IMG/VR virus record: IMGVR_UViG_3300035670_001211
Span: 1 to 24,266 of that record
Origin: a virus
Reading direction: 5' to 3' (one strand)
Length of the DNA: 24,266 nt
Numbering within the stretch: the stretch's first letter is position 1; every line of letters starts with the position of its first letter. The notes under the pieces were generated by a model. The model saw nothing but the letters and a program-made list of their open reading frames with translations. It did not search any database and was not told the DNA's origin. Position numbers and translations under genes: made by a program. Shown in pieces: positions 22,415 to 24,266 of this stretch.

Positions 22415-23910
22415 CAAAAATAACAGTTGAAAAAATCAATGAGGTCAATATTCGTCTCTATGCTGAGTATTCTATAGAACAAGAACTCAGCGATTTTTTC
22501 ACATTCGATGTACCTGGCGCTAAGTTTATGCCAGCATTTAAACAAAGGTTGTGGGATGGAAAAATCAGACTCTACGATTTGCAAAGGAAGACTCTCTACG
22601 CAGGGCTGTACGATTATGTGCGAGAGTTCGCTGAGCGAAATGAATACACGATTGAACACCTGGCAAATGAACACTTTACTGGACCTACTAGCAACGACAA
22701 TATATCATCCGAAGAATTACGACAGTATGTTGAAGGTCTCAATCCCACCACTAAAGGGAAACCGATTACGATTCGAGACTATCAGCTTGAGGCAGTCTCA
22801 AGAGCATTAAACAACTTTCGAGCAGTACTAGTATCACCTACCGCATCAGGTAAATCTTTTAACATCTCTTCCGCTATGCGATGGCTGCTTGATTGTGGTC
22901 ATCGCATTCTCATTGTAGTTCCAACTACTTCACTGGTTGAGCAACTATACTCTGACTTCGCAGACTATTCAAGCGAAACATCATGGACTCCCGATGATGT
23001 TTGTCAAAAACTTTACTCAGGTTTCAGCAAAGAGTTTAAGAAGCAAGTTCTTATTACTACTTGGCAATCAATTTATAAACAACCACGTGGGTGGTTCGAG
23101 CAGTTTACTGTTTTGTTTGGAGACGAAGCGCATCAGTTTAAGGCAAGGTCGTTGACTTCCGTTATGGAAAAAATGATCAACACAAAATATCGTATAGGAA
23201 CAACAGGAACGCTAGACGGCAAACAAGTTCATCGTTTAGTGTTAGAAGGATTGTTTGGTCCAGTGCATAAGGTAACTACTACTAAAGACCTTATGGACAC
23301 ACAACAACTCGCAACCCTAAATATAAAGTGCTTGGTGTTATTGTATGATGAGATAACAAGAAAAGCAAGAAAGAACAACATCTATCAAGATGAGATGGAT
23401 TTTATTGTTTCGCACGAAAAGAGAAATAAGTTTATAAGAAACTTATCCTTGTCACTACAAGGTAACACTCTGGTTCTTTTCCAATATGTAGAGAAACATG
23501 GAAAAGTTCTTCACGAGATGATCAAAGAAAAAGTTGATGAGAATCGCAAAGTATTTTTCGTTCATGGTGGCACCGAAACATCTGATCGTGAGGCAATTAG
23601 GCATATATGTGAAGGAGAGGAAGATGCTATTATCATTGCTTCGTTTGGTACCTTCTCGACAGGCATCAATATACCTTCGATTGAGAATATCATTTTCGCA
23701 TCACCCTCAAAGAGTAAAATCCGTAATTTGCAAAGTATTGGGCGTGGCTTGAGATTAAAGAATGGTAAGACAGAGTGTGACCTTTATGACATTGCTGATG
23801 ACTTACATTGGAAAACGTGGAAGAACCATACATTAAATCACTTCGTTGAAAGAATTAAAATCTACAGCGAAGAAAAATTCAATTATAAGATAACAGAGGT
23901 TCAACTATGA
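22411..23910 (+). CDS. uvsW: RNA-DNA and recombination helicase UvsW
   Basis: A 499-residue superfamily 2 helicase (T4 UvsW is 503). The ATG at 22411, overlapping the uvsY stop, is preferred to an upstream in-frame GTG at 22387. Motifs: RDYQ (122-125), Walker A SPTASGKS (142-149), DEAH (238-241), TGT (265-267), motif V FSTGINIP (415-422) and motif VI QSIGRGLR (441-448). The first ~110 residues are the UvsW N-terminal domain (AKFMPAFKQRLWDGKIRLYD). T4 UvsW unwinds R-loops, branch-migrates recombination intermediates and shifts replication from origin use to recombination. All catalytic motifs are intact. Its stop overlaps the next start (ATGA). Confidence 0.96.
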   Translation: MTKITVEKINEVNIRLYAEYSIEQELSDFFTFDVPGAKFMPAFKQRLWDGKIRLYDLQRKTLYAGLYDYVREFAERNEYTIEHLANEHFTGPTSNDNISSEELRQYVEGLNPTTKGKPITIRDYQLEAVSRALNNFRAVLVSPTASGKSFNISSAMRWLLDCGHRILIVVPTTSLVEQLYSDFADYSSETSWTPDDVCQKLYSGFSKEFKKQVLITTWQSIYKQPRGWFEQFTVLFGDEAHQFKARSLTSVMEKMINTKYRIGTTGTLDGKQVHRLVLEGLFGPVHKVTTTKDLMDTQQLATLNIKCLVLLYDEITRKARKNNIYQDEMDFIVSHEKRNKFIRNLSLSLQGNTLVLFQYVEKHGKVLHEMIKEKVDENRKVFFVHGGTETSDREAIRHICEGEEDAIIIASFGTFSTGINIPSIENIIFASPSKSKIRNLQSIGRGLRLKNGKTECDLYDIADDLHWKTWKNHTLNHFVERIKIYSEEKFNYKITEVQL

Positions 23911-24266
23911 AACAGTACGTAGTAGGAAAACTGGTTACTGGGGAAACTATCATGGGAGAGTTGAAAGAATCAACTCCTGATGCCTATGTTATTTCGTATC
24001 CTATTCATATCAAGACATACCCTAAGACCATATCTCCTGGTAAGATAGAGGAAACAATAGCAGCTGCTCCATTGTGTTCATACACAGCAGCTGATCTATA
24101 TAAGATTGCTAGATCTAATTTTATTTTCGCTGCTGAGTTGCACGAAATGTATGTTCCTCTCTATAATAGAATTGTTGATGAATACTTTAGAGAAGTCGAA
24201 GTTGATGATCCAAGAGAAGACTCGGAAGAGGATATGACTGTTGATGATTTAGAAGATGTTCTAAGC
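23907..24266 (+). CDS. Putative Sm-like phage protein (3' end outside window)
   Basis: An open frame of 120 codons from an ATG overlapping the uvsW stop, running off the right edge. The N-terminus (YVVGKLVTGETIMGELKEST, then DAYVISYPIHI) fits the first part of an Sm/LSm fold: bent beta-strands with the G-x-L-x-x-G-x-x-I-x-G pattern. The middle segment (FIFAAELHEMYVPLYNRIVD) may hold the second Sm motif and a helix; the end is highly acidic (DDPREDSEEDMTVDDLEDVL). Sm-like proteins of probable cyanophage origin are known, but their function is unclear; an RNA-binding or ring-forming role is an inference. No known catalytic motif is visible. Confidence 0.6.
   Translation, partial: MKQYVVGKLVTGETIMGELKESTPDAYVISYPIHIKTYPKTISPGKIEETIAAAPLCSYTAADLYKIARSNFIFAAELHEMYVPLYNRIVDEYFREVEVDDPREDSEEDMTVDDLEDVLS

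Noticed and set aside
1-24266. tRNA genes, CRISPR arrays, insertion sequences, diversity-generating retroelement
   Set aside because: I looked for them because of the fibre repeats and tropism-determinant-like N-terminus, but found no cloverleaf, spaced direct-repeat array, transposase, or reverse transcriptase with template repeat.

Overview
The window is part of the late structural region of a T4-like contractile-tailed phage (Straboviridae or the related marine T4-like/cyanomyovirus group). The evidence is the ordered set of T4 morphogenesis genes gp13, gp14, gp15, gp17, gp18, gp19, gp20, a gp67-like core protein, gp21, gp22 and gp23, followed by uvsY and uvsW. All genes are on the + strand and tightly packed: many starts overlap the previous stop (ATGA or TAATG) and no gap exceeds about 90 bp. 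Base composition is moderately AT-rich. I see no host genes, tRNAs, insertion sequences, integrase or CRISPR. The host cannot be read from the sequence; the style of the fibre genes (IKxKRS and KQTxNIG N-termini, glycine-rich adhesin) and the Sm-like gene after uvsW resemble phages of marine or freshwater bacteria, including cyanophages. That is an inference.

Layout. 1-401: 3' end of a LamG/concanavalin-like lectin-domain virion protein, closed by a strong terminator. 450-4064: a T4-type late promoter followed by five fibre or adaptor-like structural genes, one of them large and internally repeated. 4068-6257: neck and tail-completion genes gp13, gp14 and gp15. 6268-11415: three more large fibre/adhesin genes lying exactly between gp15 and gp17, where T4 carries the small terminase gene 16. 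They are a fibre protein ending in a cupredoxin-like domain, a fibre with five tail-fibre repeats, and a glycine-rich protein with two Ig-like repeats. 11418-12989: large terminase gp17. 13077-15636: late promoter, then tail sheath gp18 (with an inserted repeat domain) and tail tube gp19. 15663-18984: portal gp20, gp67-like core protein, two proteins of unknown function, and protease gp21. 19039-21340: a second clear late promoter upstream, then scaffold gp22 and major capsid protein gp23, ended by a strong terminator. 21411-21929: a second tail-tube-like protein. 21977-24266: recombination genes uvsY and uvsW and the start of a small Sm-like protein, behind a near-consensus sigma70 promoter.

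How it works together. gp20 (portal), gp67-like, gp21, gp22 and gp23 build and mature the prohead. gp17 packages DNA through the portal. gp13, gp14 and gp15 seal the head and join it to a tail made of gp19 (tube) and gp18 (sheath). The fibre and adhesin genes on both sides of the neck genes probably determine host attachment. Three TATAAATA late promoters serve the structural genes, while uvsY-uvsW, which act in recombination-dependent replication, sit behind a host-type early promoter. No single wholly new system is evident. The most unusual features are the fibre island in place of gene 16, the copper-site-like domain in a fibre protein, the inserted domain in the sheath protein, and the palindrome-bearing uvsY promoter.
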